This document shows positions 8,538 through 20,907 of a stretch of DNA of 64,000 nucleotides, piece after piece. The notes under the pieces were generated by a model. It made no database searches, had not been told where the DNA came from, and saw nothing but the letters and a program-made list of their open reading frames with translations. Origin of the DNA: Microbacterium cremeum (lineage in GTDB: Bacteria; Actinomycetota; Actinomycetes; Actinomycetales; Microbacteriaceae); assembly GCF_015277855.1 (NCBI RefSeq), contig NZ_CP063812.1, positions 2,046,001-2,110,000 on the forward strand, written 5' to 3'. Position 1 is the first letter of the stretch. Every line of letters starts with the position of its first letter. Position numbers and translations under genes: made by a program.

Positions 8538-9355
8538 GCGCCGGGCTCCGGGGGCAGAATGGCGGCGTTGCGTTTCGCCTTTCGCCTGTCGAAGAGCATC
8601 GACAGCCCGGCTGCGGTGAAGAACAGCAGCATGAGGATGCCGGCGAGCAGGAACGTCGTCGCGACATCGGCGGGCGGCGTGGCGAGGGCGGCGAACGTCA
8701 CCGACACGATGACGGCGACGCGCCAGCCCTTGACGATCGCGCGGCCCGAGATGATCCCGGCCAGGTTCAGTGCGACCAGGAACACCGGCAGCACATAGGC
8801 GACGCCGACGAACAACATCAGCTTGAAGACGAAGTCGTAGTAGTACATGGCGTCGTAGAACGCCGCGGCCCCGGCCGGGACGAATCCCGCCATGAGCGTC
8901 ACGATGTTCGGCATGACGTAGAGGCCCGTCGCGCAGCCGGCGAAGAAGAGCGGGATCGCGGCCGCGACGAACCCGACCGTGTAACGAATCTCTTTCCGTG
9001 TCAGGCCCGGCATCACATACGCCCACGCCTGCCACAGCCACACCGGCGCCGAGAGGAGGAGGCCGATCGCCAACGACATCCGCAGCCGGAGGTCGAAGCC
9101 CGACGTCACGGTGCTGAACATCAGCTCGACCGACGACTCCTCACCGCGGGCCTCCGCGACAAGGCGGATGGGCTCGGTGATGAGCCACAGAACGGGCTCG
9201 GTGACGATGAACGCGATCACCATGCCCACGACGAGCGCGATGACGCTGATCGTCAGCCGCTTCTTCAGCTCGACGAGGTGTGCGCCGAGCGACATGCGCT
9301 TCTCACGCCGCGGCCGGTCGGCGTCTCCGGTGCGCGGCGGCTCGGTCGTCACCAC
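8534..9355 (-). CDS. tatC: Sec-independent protein translocase TatC
   Basis: A 273-residue polytopic membrane protein and receptor for twin-arginine signal peptides. The TatC N-terminus MSLGAHLVELKKRL is at residues 21-34, followed by six hydrophobic segments, including the conserved FDLRLRMSLAIGLLLSAPVW and PGLTRKE loops. The start is GTG 9355, 6 nt after tatA; the stop overlaps helY. The N-terminus is extended by about 20 charged residues. With TatA next door it forms a minimal TatAC system. Confidence 0.96.
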   Translation of the reverse strand: MVTTEPPRTGDADRPRREKRMSLGAHLVELKKRLTISVIALVVGMVIAFIVTEPVLWLITEPIRLVAEARGEESSVELMFSTVTSGFDLRLRMSLAIGLLLSAPVWLWQAWAYVMPGLTRKEIRYTVGFVAAAIPLFFAGCATGLYVMPNIVTLMAGFVPAGAAAFYDAMYYYDFVFKLMLFVGVAYVLPVFLVALNLAGIISGRAIVKGWRVAVIVSVTFAALATPPADVATTFLLAGILMLLFFTAAGLSMLFDRRKAKRNAAILPPEPGA

Positions 9356-9361
9356 GAACGA

Positions 9362-9613
9362 CTATGGCTTGGTCTGGGACGCTCCGCCCGCGCCAGCCGA
9401 CGGCTCCGTCGACTCGCCCGGGTTCGCGGGCGCCGCGACCGAAGTGGAGGTGCCGTCGACCGGCTTGTCCTCCTCCTTCATCGCCTTCATCTCACCCTTG
9501 AAGACGCGCGCCGACTGACCCATGCTCTTGGCGAGCGCGGGAAGCTTCGCTGCACCGAACAGGAGAAGGATCACCGCGAGGATGAGTAGCCACTGCCAGC
9601 CTTGGATTCCCAT
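9362..9613 (-). CDS. tatA: twin-arginine translocase subunit TatA
   Basis: An 83-residue protein with one N-terminal membrane helix (WQWLLILAVILLLFGAAKLP), an amphipathic helix (ALAKSMGQSARVFKGEMKAM) and a disordered acidic/Ser-Pro tail. The FG hinge after the helix is typical of TatA. GGAAGGAC precedes ATG 9613. TatA forms the translocation pore with TatC, encoded 6 nt downstream. Confidence 0.95.
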   Translation of the reverse strand: MGIQGWQWLLILAVILLLFGAAKLPALAKSMGQSARVFKGEMKAMKEEDKPVDGTSTSVAAPANPGESTEPSAGAGGASQTKP

Positions 9614-9668
9614 GGTTGTCCTTCCGGAGAATGTCAGGATCGTGGGGCCAGTCTAGCCCGCCGCCGAC

Positions 9669-10631
9669 TCAGCGGTACTGCGCGAGCCCTGCCTCGGCCC
9701 ACTCGGCGACCGCCCGCCGTGCCGCAGGCGGTTCGAGCACTTCGACGATGCCCCCGCGCCGTGCCGCCAACCGCCGGAGACTGAGCTCGTCGGCCACCCG
9801 CATGGTCGCGGTCGTCATGCCGTCCGCCGTCGAGAGGGTGGCGCGTTCGAGGTAGTCGCCGAGGAGCGGGGCCATCGACTCGGGGAACCGCACCCGTGCC
9901 ACGATGTCTCCGGCTCCGGACGAGAACCAGTCCGGGGCGGGCTCGCCGGCATGCGTGGTCGGGATGTCGGTGAGCTCGAGCGCGCTGACGCGGTCGAGGT
10001 GGAACGTGCGCATCGCCTCGCGCAGGTGGCACCAGCCCTGGAGGTACCACTGGCCGCTCGCGATGTGGACTTTCACGGGGTCGACGGTGCGCGTGGTGGG
10101 TGCGGCATCGGGCGCCTTGTAGGTGAACGAGACGGCCACGCGCCGCCGCAGCGCCTCGGCGACGAGATCGCGGACGGCATCGACGGGCTCGGGGGCGAGG
10201 ATGACCTCGGCCGGGGTCGCCGATGCACCGCGGGAGAGCTTGGCGAGCAGGCCCGCATACAGGTCGGTGTCGCCGACGCCGGGGATCGACCGCGCGAGCT
10301 GGAGTCCGGCAAGCAGGGCGGCCGCCTCGCGGGCGGTGAGCTTCGGCGACCGCTCGAGCGCGACCGAGTTGGTGATGACGATGAGGTCCTGCTCGTCGAG
10401 AAGGTCCCAGTCGATGTCGAACAGGTCATTGGCCATCTGCCAGTAGCCGCGTTCGCCGGGAAGGCCGATCACGGTCAGCTTCTCGACCATCGAGCGCATC
10501 TGATCGGGCGTGACGTCGAACTCGGCTGCGGCCTCGGCGAGCGACACCTCGCCCTTGCCGATCAGGTACGGCACGAGCTGGAGCATGAGCGCGGCGCGGT
10601 CGGTCGCGACGAGCGGACGCCGCGCGGTCAT
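9669..10631 (-). CDS. pafC: WYL-domain transcriptional regulator PafC
   Basis: A 320-residue DeoR-like winged HTH followed by a WYL domain (SGQWYLQGWCHLREAMRTFH) and a C-terminal WCX extension. PafB and PafC act as a heterodimer that activates the LexA-independent DNA-damage response in mycobacteria. This subunit keeps the literal Trp-Tyr-Leu triplet. It overlaps pafB by 4 nt (ATGA), ensuring paired expression. Despite the name, no proteasome accessory factor genes are present in this window. Confidence 0.92.
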   Translation of the reverse strand: MTARRPLVATDRAALMLQLVPYLIGKGEVSLAEAAAEFDVTPDQMRSMVEKLTVIGLPGERGYWQMANDLFDIDWDLLDEQDLIVITNSVALERSPKLTAREAAALLAGLQLARSIPGVGDTDLYAGLLAKLSRGASATPAEVILAPEPVDAVRDLVAEALRRRVAVSFTYKAPDAAPTTRTVDPVKVHIASGQWYLQGWCHLREAMRTFHLDRVSALELTDIPTTHAGEPAPDWFSSGAGDIVARVRFPESMAPLLGDYLERATLSTADGMTTATMRVADELSLRRLAARRGGIVEVLEPPAARRAVAEWAEAGLAQYR

Positions 10632-11623
10632 GAGACCCCTCCGTGCAGGTCGCGTGTCACCGCGAGCCGCTCGATGACGCGGTCGCGCAGGTCGGCGGGC
10701 TCGACCACGCGCACCTCGGGCCCGTACGAGGCGAGCTCGTCGGCGAAGATGTTCACGTCGACGTATGGCACGCGGATGCCCTGCTCGGCGGGCTGCGCGC
10801 GGCGCGCCAGGCGCAGCGCCCCCTCGGTGCCCGGGTTGACCTCGAGCAGGGCGATGTTGCGCGCGGCGACCTCCTCCAGCCCGGCGAGGGCGCGCTCCCC
10901 CGCGCCTTCCCGCAGTGCGGCATCGAACGACTCGCGGGTCACCGACACCGGGCCCACGATGCGCGAGAGGAGGAACGTGCGGTCGGCGTGGGCGTCCTGG
11001 TCGATGCCGAAGACGTGCCAGCGGGCCTCGTACTCGACGAGCGCCAGTGGCTGCAGCCGCCGGGTGCGCGGCGCGGCCTCACCGGGCTTCAGGTAGGGGA
11101 AGGTGACGACGCGGCTCTGCTCGATCGCCTGCTGCAGCGGCAGGAACGCCGGATCGTGCAGGCTCAGGCGCGGCGAGAACCCGATGATGGGCTCGTCGAC
11201 GAGATCGCCGAGCGCCCGGATCTTGCGCAGTCCGCTGCGGGCGTCGTCCGACATCGAACTCTCGCTCCACACCCCGCCGGCGAGGTTCAGCAGAGCCAGC
11301 TCGGCAGGAGTGAACCCGATGTCTTCGGGAAGCTCGTACTCGGCGCTGGGCACCCGGTAGCGGGCCTCGCGCAGATCGTCGGGATCGGCCCAGTCGCCGA
11401 TGGTCTCGATCGGGACCCCGAGGCCCCGAAGCGCCTCCTTGTCGCGCTCGAACATCTTCTCGAGCGCGTCCTTCGACGCCCCGGCCTCGCTCTGCTCGCG
11501 GTAGCCCGCGACCGATGTGAGGATGGTGTCTTTGGTCAGCCCCTGATCGGTCGCGATGAGCGCGACCACGAGGTTGACCAGACGCTCCTCGGGCGGAATC
11601 TTCGCGGGCGCAGTGGCAGGCAC
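10628..11623 (-). CDS. pafB: WYL-domain transcriptional regulator PafB
   Basis: A 331-residue WYL protein, partner of PafC. It has an N-terminal HTH (about residues 5-70) and a WYL-like domain in which the triplet is WHV (YEARWHVFGIDQDAHADRTF), the usual PafB variation. GTG 11623 has no ribosome binding site but a TAAGAT -10 lies 6 nt upstream, so the mRNA is probably leaderless and this is the operon's own promoter. The predicted role is DNA-damage-responsive transcription activation; damage-inducible target promoters cannot be recognised here. Confidence 0.92.
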   Translation of the reverse strand: MPATAPAKIPPEERLVNLVVALIATDQGLTKDTILTSVAGYREQSEAGASKDALEKMFERDKEALRGLGVPIETIGDWADPDDLREARYRVPSAEYELPEDIGFTPAELALLNLAGGVWSESSMSDDARSGLRKIRALGDLVDEPIIGFSPRLSLHDPAFLPLQQAIEQSRVVTFPYLKPGEAAPRTRRLQPLALVEYEARWHVFGIDQDAHADRTFLLSRIVGPVSVTRESFDAALREGAGERALAGLEEVAARNIALLEVNPGTEGALRLARRAQPAEQGIRVPYVDVNIFADELASYGPEVRVVEPADLRDRVIERLAVTRDLHGGVS

Positions 11624-11635
11624 TCGCCTATCTTA
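11624..11635 (-). promoter_or_regulatory. pafB leaderless promoter
   Basis: TAAGAT at 11635-11630, 6 nt before GTG 11623; no ribosome binding site. Confidence 0.55.
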
Positions 11636-11668
11636 GGTCTGGATCCGGGCTGCGTCCCGGCGCCGCGC

Positions 11669-12631
11669 TCAGGCCTCCGGCGCCGCGTCGAGTCCGAGGA
11701 TGTCGATCACGAACACGAGCGTGGATCCGGCCGGGATGGCCCCCTGATCCTGGTCGCCGTAGCCGAGCTCGGGCGGGATGACCACCAGCACCTGCGACCC
11801 CACGGTCTGCCCTTCGAGGGCGGCCGCGAAGCCGGGGACGACGCCGTCGAGGGTGAGGGACGCGGCTTCGGCGTCCCAGGTGCTGTCGAAGGCCTCGTCC
11901 TCGCCCCACACCACGCCGGTGTAGTGCACGCGCACCGGCTCGTCCCCGGTGACCTCGGGGCCGTCGCCCTTCTTGATGGTCTGGACTACCAGCTCCTCCG
12001 GCGCGGCGCCGTCGGGGATGATCAGGCCCGGATGACCGTCGGGAGCGCGCACGACGCTCGGCAGGCCGAAGCCGCTGTTGAACTGGTTGGCGCCGTCGGC
12101 GGCAGGCAGGTACACCTTGCGGACGTCGATCACCGCGACCGCGGACTCGTCCTTGGCGAGCCCGAAGCTCGACGCGACCTCGGCGCTCATGTCTTCGGGT
12201 GAGAGCGCGACGGCGATGCGCGATCCGTCGGTGGCGCAGTGCAGCGCCTCTTCGAAGCCGGGGAAGTTCTGCGTCCACTGCGACGGCGAGGTCACACGCG
12301 ACAGGTCGCCGTCGTAGGCGGTCGCGACGATGTGCTCGCCGGTCTCGCCGTTGTACACCGACACATCGACGACCATGAGCTGGTTCGGCTCGGTGATCGC
12401 GGTGCCCTCACCGGCGACGACGTCTTCGTAGGCGAGGTGCGGCGCCTTCAGCGGCGTGTACACGTCGACCTCGGGTTCGGCATCCGTCTCCCCCTCGACC
12501 GTGATGAGGTCCATCACGTCCGGGTCGGAGACAGCCGGACGTGAGCAGTCGGAGGCGCCGGGCAGGGAGCAGCCGGCGAGGCCGACGGTCACGAGGCCCA
12601 GCACGGCGAGGGCAGCAGGGATCTTGCGCAC
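11669..12631 (-). CDS. FKBP-type peptidyl-prolyl isomerase lipoprotein
   Basis: A 320-residue exported lipoprotein with signal peptide MRKIPAALAVLGLVTVG and lipobox GLAGC (Cys21). The C-terminal third is a good FKBP domain (VRVHYTGVVWGEDEAFDS, VPGFAAALEGQTVGSQVLVV, PPELGYGDQDQGAIPAGSTL). The middle looks like a degenerate FKBP copy (FPGFEEALHCATDGSRIAVAL). It probably folds extracytoplasmic proteins as an outer-leaflet foldase. The gene sits between trmI and pafB, where FKBP genes also occur in proteasome-bearing relatives. GTG 12631 is 6 nt from a TAAACT -10 (leaderless). Confidence 0.9.
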   Translation of the reverse strand: MRKIPAALAVLGLVTVGLAGCSLPGASDCSRPAVSDPDVMDLITVEGETDAEPEVDVYTPLKAPHLAYEDVVAGEGTAITEPNQLMVVDVSVYNGETGEHIVATAYDGDLSRVTSPSQWTQNFPGFEEALHCATDGSRIAVALSPEDMSAEVASSFGLAKDESAVAVIDVRKVYLPAADGANQFNSGFGLPSVVRAPDGHPGLIIPDGAAPEELVVQTIKKGDGPEVTGDEPVRVHYTGVVWGEDEAFDSTWDAEAASLTLDGVVPGFAAALEGQTVGSQVLVVIPPELGYGDQDQGAIPAGSTLVFVIDILGLDAAPEA

Positions 12632-12640
12632 CGGGCTAGT

Positions 12641-12643
<3 letters not shown>
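12632..12643 (-). promoter_or_regulatory. FKBP gene leaderless promoter, overlapping the trmI stop
   Basis: TAAACT at 12643-12638, 6 nt before GTG 12631. Its TAA is the trmI stop codon. Confidence 0.5.
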
Positions 12644-16760
<4,117 letters not shown>

Positions 16761-16767
16761 GGTGCTC

Positions 16768-16819
16768 CTATCTCGAACACGAGTGTTTGAGTTAACTTGT
16801 ACATGCCTGTTCGAGATAG
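16768..16819. promoter_or_regulatory. paired TetR operators controlling the MFS/tetR genes
   Basis: A perfect 12-bp inverted repeat, CTATCTCGAACA (16768-16779) and TGTTCGAGATAG (16808-16819), encloses two 20-bp imperfect palindromes. These are CTCGAACACGAGTGTTTGAG at 16772-16791 (8/10 arm match) and CTTGTACATGCCTGTTCGAG at 16796-16815 (7/10). They are 24 bp apart and overlap the promoter region of both genes. Confidence 0.7.
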
Positions 16820-16828
16820 TGTCAAGTC
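16817..16828 (+). promoter_or_regulatory. tetR leaderless promoter
   Basis: TAGTGT at 16817-16822, 6 nt before ATG 16829; it abuts the right arm of the TetR operator, consistent with autorepression. Confidence 0.55.
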
Positions 16829-17410
16829 ATGGCCGATGCCACTCCCCGCGCCACGCGCGCCGATGCCGTCCGCAACCGTGAGGCGATCCTCGACGCCGCC
16901 GTCGACGAGCTCACCCGCGATCCGCGCGCGAGCATGGCCGCCATCGCACGAGCCGCCGGCGTCGGCCGGGTCACCCTCTACGGGCACTTCTCGTCACGCG
17001 AGCAACTCGTGGAACAGGCGCTGCTGCGGGTGATCGCACGCTCGGAAGCCGAGCTGGCCTCGCTCGATCTGAGCGGCGAGCCCATGGCCGCGCTGGACCT
17101 GCTGATCCGTCGATCGTGGCGGATCGTCGACACCTTCCACCGGCTGCTCGGCGTCGCCGAGGAGACGCTCTCGAACGATCGGATCCTCGCCCATCACGCC
17201 GAGCCGATGGCACGCGTCCGCGCACTCATCGAGCGCGGGCAGCAGGAGGGCGCGATGCGCACCGACCTCGACTCCGGTTGGCTCACGGCCTGCTTCACCG
17301 CGATGCTGCACACCGCCGCCGCAGAGGTCCGTGCCGGCCGGCTGGACGACGCGGATGCCGACCGCATCGTCACGGCGACGGTCGTGTCGCTGTTCGCGGC
17401 GCGCGGGTGA
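16829..17410 (+). CDS. TetR/AcrR family transcriptional regulator
   Basis: A 193-residue repressor. The HTH is at about residues 20-60, with the recognition helix in AGVGRVTLYGHFSSREQLVE; the rest is the all-helical ligand-binding and dimerisation domain. Divergent from an efflux-type MFS gene with shared operators, the arrangement of local drug-responsive repressors. The leaderless start at ATG 16829 is supported by a -10 box 6 nt upstream. The inducer is unknown. Confidence 0.92.
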   Translation: MADATPRATRADAVRNREAILDAAVDELTRDPRASMAAIARAAGVGRVTLYGHFSSREQLVEQALLRVIARSEAELASLDLSGEPMAALDLLIRRSWRIVDTFHRLLGVAEETLSNDRILAHHAEPMARVRALIERGQQEGAMRTDLDSGWLTACFTAMLHTAAAEVRAGRLDDADADRIVTATVVSLFAARG

Positions 17411-17419
17411 ACTGCAGGT

Positions 17420-18241
17420 CTACGGCTGGATGGCGCCCACGCTCAGCAGCACGAGCAGCAGCGAGCCGAGCGCCACGCGGTAGACCACGAACGGCAGGAA
17501 GCTGTGCTTGGAGATCCAGTTCATGAAGAACGCGATGACTCCGAGCGCCACGGCGAAGGCGACGCCTGTCGCGACGGCCGTCTCGCCCAGCGTGAAGACG
17601 CGCGGCTCCCCCAGGCTCTTGAACAGCTGGTAGAAGCCGCTGCCGAACACGGCCGGGATCGCGAGCAGGAACGCGTAGCGCGCCGCGGCGGACCGCTCGT
17701 AGCCCAGGAAGAGTCCTGCCGTGATCGTGCCGCCGGATCGCGAGACGCCCGGGATGAGCGCGAGCGACTGCGCCAGGCCGAACACGACGCCGTGACCGAT
17801 GGTGATGTCCTGCAGCTTGCGCTTCTTCGCCCCGACATGGTCGGCGATCCCCAGCAGCACGCCGAAGAAGATCAGCATGCCCGCGACGAGCCAGAGCGAC
17901 CGCAGCGTCGTCTCGATCTGATCCTGGAAGAGCAGTCCGAGTACGACGATCGGGATGCTGCCGACGATGATCAGCCACCCCATCTTCGCGTCGGGGTCGT
18001 TGCGCGGGATGCGTCCGAAGAGGGCGCCGAACCAGTGCGAGATGATCCGGACGATGTCGCGCCAGAAGAAGACGACGACCGCGGCCTCGGTGCCGATCTG
18101 CGTGATGGCGGTGAACGCGGCTCCCGGATCCTGCGCCGACGGCAGGAACTCTCCCAGGATGCGCAGGTGCGCGCTCGACGAGATCGGCAGGAACTCGGTC
18201 AGCCCCTGGACGAAGCCGAGGATGATCGCCTCGAGAAGCAT
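17420..18241 (-). CDS. uppP: undecaprenyl-diphosphatase UppP (BacA)
   Basis: A 273-residue integral membrane enzyme that dephosphorylates undecaprenyl pyrophosphate to recycle the peptidoglycan lipid carrier; over-expression in other bacteria gives bacitracin resistance. The two family motifs are intact: [17 protein letters not shown] near residue 9 (catalytic Glu/Ser/His) and [11 protein letters not shown] (catalytic Arg). About eight hydrophobic segments. ATG 18241 is preceded by AAAGGCG. A hairpin at 18263-18291 separates it from the upstream M20 peptidase gene. Convergent with tetR, 9 nt apart. Confidence 0.95.
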   Translation of the reverse strand: MLLEAIILGFVQGLTEFLPISSSAHLRILGEFLPSAQDPGAAFTAITQIGTEAAVVVFFWRDIVRIISHWFGALFGRIPRNDPDAKMGWLIIVGSIPIVVLGLLFQDQIETTLRSLWLVAGMLIFFGVLLGIADHVGAKKRKLQDITIGHGVVFGLAQSLALIPGVSRSGGTITAGLFLGYERSAAARYAFLLAIPAVFGSGFYQLFKSLGEPRVFTLGETAVATGVAFAVALGVIAFFMNWISKHSFLPFVVYRVALGSLLLVLLSVGAIQP

Positions 18242-18262
18242 GGGCGCCTTTCAGCTCTACGG

Positions 18263-18291
18263 GACGGATGCCGCGGCGCGCGGCATCCGTC
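18263..18291 (-). terminator. hairpin between the M20 peptidase gene and uppP
   Basis: A 13-bp perfect stem, GACGGATGCCGCG (18263-18275) and its complement (18279-18291), has a 3-nt loop and no T tract. It is built from an inverted pair of the over-represented GGATGCC heptamer. Confidence 0.6.
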
Positions 18292-18297
18292 GCGTCT

Positions 18298-19593
18298 TCA
18301 GTACGTGCGGAGGAGGTCGGTGAGCACCGTCCGGCCGAAGACGAGCGCGTCGATCGGGACGCGCTCGTCGACGCCGTGGAACATGCCGGTGAAGTCGAGG
18401 TCGGCGGGCAGCCGCAGGGGCGCGAACCCGTAGCCGGCGATGCCGAGCGCGGCGAGAGCCTTGTTGTCGGTGCCGCCGCCCATCAGGTAGGGGATCACCG
18501 GGGCCCCGGGGTCGTGGCGACCGAGCGCACCCACCATCGCGTCCACCAGATCGCCCGAGAACGGCGACTCGAGCCCGATGTCCTGGTGGACGACCTCCAC
18601 GTCGATCCCGTCGCCGACGATGCGGCGGATGTCGGCGAGAGCGGCCTCCTCGGTGCCGGGGAGGACACGCACGTCGACGAGGGCCTCGGCGCGGTCGGGG
18701 ATCACGTTGTGCTTGTAGCCGGCGACGAGCCCGGTGGGGTTCGTGGTGGTCCGCAGCGTCGAGCGCAGGAAGCCGGATGCCGCGCCGGTCGCGGCGGCGA
18801 CGGCGTCGGGGTCGTCGGTGGCCTGGCCGGTGAGCGCGGCGAGGGCCTCGGTCATCTGCCGGGTCGTCTCGGTGAGCGTCACGGGCCACGCCGTGCGGCC
18901 GAGCGCCGCGACGGCCTCGGCGAGCCGCGTCACCGCGTTGTCGGCGTGGAGACTCGAGCCGTGCGCGGCGCGGCCGCGGGCGACGAGCCGGATCCACACG
19001 AGCGCCTTCTCCCCCACCTGGAGCAGGTAGGCGTGCTGGTCGCCGATCGGGATGGAGTATCCGCCGACCTCGCTGATCGCCTCGGTCGCCCCGGCGAACC
19101 ACTCGGGACGGTTCTCGATCACGAGGGCGGACCCCTCGACGCCGCCGTTCTCCTCGTCGGCGAAGAACGCGAGCACCAGATCGCGCTCGGGCTGCTCGCC
19201 GGCGCGCAGGATGTCGGCGACCGACGTGAGGATCATGGCGTCCATGTCCTTCATGTCGACCGCGCCACGGCCCCACAGCATGCCGTCCTTCACGACGCCC
19301 GCGAAGGGATCGACGCTCCAGTCCTCGGCGATGGCCGGGACGACGTCGAGATGGCCGTGCAGCACCAGGGCCGGCTTGTCGCGGTCCCGTCCCGGCACCC
19401 GCGCCATGACGTTGGTGCGGCGCGGGATCGGCTCGTAGTACTCGGGCTCGAGCCCGACACCCTCGAGGTAGGCGCCGACGTACTCGGCAGCCTCGCGTTC
19501 ACCGGCGGCGCGTCCTCCGCCGTGGTTGGTGGTGTCGAAGCGGATCAGGTCGCGCGCCACGGCGGCGACCTCGGGAAGTTCGGCTTCGGGCAT
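18298..19593 (-). CDS. M20/M25/M40 family metallopeptidase
   Basis: A 431-residue di-zinc amidohydrolase/peptidase (ArgE/DapE/carboxypeptidase-G2 superfamily). Metal and catalytic motifs are all visible: VLHGHLDVVP (His, Asp), WGRGAVDMKDMDAM (Asp), FADEENGG (catalytic Glu and metal Glu) and a C-terminal MGGGTDNKALAALG region; the dimerisation lid domain (about residues 190-310) lies between. Cytoplasmic. Likely cleaves small N-acyl amino acids or dipeptides. It is followed by a hairpin and uppP, and preceded by tRNA-Leu and its hairpin. Confidence 0.9.
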   Translation of the reverse strand: MPEAELPEVAAVARDLIRFDTTNHGGGRAAGEREAAEYVGAYLEGVGLEPEYYEPIPRRTNVMARVPGRDRDKPALVLHGHLDVVPAIAEDWSVDPFAGVVKDGMLWGRGAVDMKDMDAMILTSVADILRAGEQPERDLVLAFFADEENGGVEGSALVIENRPEWFAGATEAISEVGGYSIPIGDQHAYLLQVGEKALVWIRLVARGRAAHGSSLHADNAVTRLAEAVAALGRTAWPVTLTETTRQMTEALAALTGQATDDPDAVAAATGAASGFLRSTLRTTTNPTGLVAGYKHNVIPDRAEALVDVRVLPGTEEAALADIRRIVGDGIDVEVVHQDIGLESPFSGDLVDAMVGALGRHDPGAPVIPYLMGGGTDNKALAALGIAGYGFAPLRLPADLDFTGMFHGVDERVPIDALVFGRTVLTDLLRTY

Positions 19594-19618
19594 GCCGTCA
19601 AACCTATCCTCTCGACGA

Positions 19619-19644
19619 CGAAGGCCCCCTTTCGGGGGCCTTCG
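19619..19644 (-). terminator. hairpin downstream of tRNA-Leu
   Basis: A perfect 11-bp stem, CGAAGGCCCCC (19619-19629) and its complement (19634-19644), has a TTTC loop. It lies between the tRNA 3' end and the M20 peptidase start; no T run follows on the minus strand. Confidence 0.6.
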
Positions 19645-19652
19645 ACCTACTG

Positions 19653-19737
19653 TGCGCGAGGGGGGACTTGAACCCCCACGCCCTATACGGGCACTAGCAC
19701 CTCAAGCTAGCGCGTCTACCTATTCCGCCACCCGCGC
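19653..19737 (-). tRNA. tRNA-Leu (anticodon GAG)
   Basis: An 85-nt class II tRNA. The acceptor stem GCGCGGG (19737-19731) pairs with CTCGCGC (19660-19654), with one G-U pair and discriminator A at 19653. The anticodon loop TTGAGGT gives GAG (19703-19701), decoding CUC, closed by a CTAGC/GCTAG stem. There is a long variable arm typical of leucine tRNAs (around GCCCGTATAGGGC) and a T arm GGGGG-TTCAAGT-CCCCC. The 3' CCA is not encoded (ACA follows). Confidence 0.97.
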
Positions 19738-19768
19738 AGGTGGATTTCGGTTTCGCAACCGAGGAACG

Positions 19769-19797
19769 ACATTACCACGTCGGCGGACCTTGATCGA
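19769..19797 (-). promoter_or_regulatory. tRNA-Leu promoter
   Basis: A TAATGT -10 at 19774-19769 lies about 32 nt before the mature tRNA 5' end; a weak -35 (TCGATC, 19797-19792) is 17 nt upstream of it. Confidence 0.4.
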
Positions 19798-19818
19798 ATC
19801 GGGCGACCCCCGGGCGCG

Positions 19819-20907
19819 TCAGGCGAGCGACACGCCGAACAGCAGTCCGAGCAGGTATGTCACGGCGGCGGCACCGTACCCGATCGCGAGCTGCCGCAGT
19901 GCGCGCCGCAGCGGCGGCGCGCCGGACAGGACTCCGACGGCGGCGCCCGTCGCCATGAGTGCCACGCCCACCAGCACGAGCGCCACGACGAGGGCCGCGA
20001 CCCCCGAGAGACCGAAGATCCACGGCAGCACGGGGATCACCGCGCCCGACGCGAAGAACAGGAAGCTCGACAGCGCCGCACCCCAGGCACTCCCCACGAC
20101 CTCGCCGTGTGCGGCGACCTCCACGGGCCCGGTGTCGGCCCTCCCCTGGCCGGCGGCGTGCGCGGCTTCGACGACGCGGCGAGCTCGCGCAGAGGCCTCG
20201 GCCTCCGGCATCCCCCGTGTGCGGTACACGAGCGCGAGCTCGTTGGCATCGATGTCGAGGTGAGGGATGGCACCGTCGGCGTAGTCGCTCGGCTCCGTCG
20301 CCGCCAGCAGCTCGCGCTGCGACCGCACCGAGACGAACTCGCCGGCACCCATCGAGAGCGCGCCGGCGAGCAGGCCGGCGATGCCGCTGAAGAGCACGAA
20401 CTGACTCGAGACGCCGGTCGCACCGATGCCCATGACGAGGGCGAGGTTCGAGACGAGGCCGTCGTTGGCGCCGAACACGGCGGCGCGGAACGTCCCCGAC
20501 AGGCGCCGCCGGCCGCGCGCGGCCAAGCCGCGGACGACCTCGTGGTGGATCTTCTCGTCGGCAGCCATGCGGGCGGTCGCGGACGGCTCGTCGTCGTACG
20601 GTGAACGGGCCTCGGCACTCTGCGCGAGAGCCAGCACGAAGATCGAGCCGAAGCGCTTGGCCATCCATCCGAGCAGGCGCGTGCGCGCGTCCGGCCGCGG
20701 CAGCCTGCCCGGGGTGCCGCCGAGGAGGTCGAGCCAATGCGCCTCGTGTCGTCCCTCGGCCTCCGCGAGGGCGAGCAGGATCTCGCGCTCCTCGCCGGTG
20801 CGCCGGTCGGCGAGATCTCGGTACACGCGGGCCTCGGCACGCTCGTTGACGAGATACTGCGCCCAGCGGCGGCGGTCGCGGTCGGTCGGTGCGGCGGGCG
20901 CGCTCAC
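19819..20907 (-). CDS. ferritin-like domain/VIT1-CCC1 fusion, Fe/Mn transporter (MbfA-like)
   Basis: 362 residues in two parts. Residues 1-140 form a helical ferritin/rubrerythrin-like domain (RWAQYLVNERAEARVYRDLA; EAEGRHEAHWLDLL, an ExxH-rich helix). Residues 140-362 form a VIT1/CCC1 membrane domain with the hallmark FRAAVFGANDGLVSNLALVM and GALSMGAGEFVSVRSQRE motifs and five hydrophobic helices. VIT1/CCC1 proteins move Fe2+ or Mn2+; ferritin-fused bacterial members such as MbfA export iron. GTG 20907 has GGAGG 6 nt upstream. No iron box is seen at this promoter. Confidence 0.88.
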   Translation of the reverse strand: MSAPAAPTDRDRRRWAQYLVNERAEARVYRDLADRRTGEEREILLALAEAEGRHEAHWLDLLGGTPGRLPRPDARTRLLGWMAKRFGSIFVLALAQSAEARSPYDDEPSATARMAADEKIHHEVVRGLAARGRRRLSGTFRAAVFGANDGLVSNLALVMGIGATGVSSQFVLFSGIAGLLAGALSMGAGEFVSVRSQRELLAATEPSDYADGAIPHLDIDANELALVYRTRGMPEAEASARARRVVEAAHAAGQGRADTGPVEVAAHGEVVGSAWGAALSSFLFFASGAVIPVLPWIFGLSGVAALVVALVLVGVALMATGAAVGVLSGAPPLRRALRQLAIGYGAAAVTYLLGLLFGVSLA

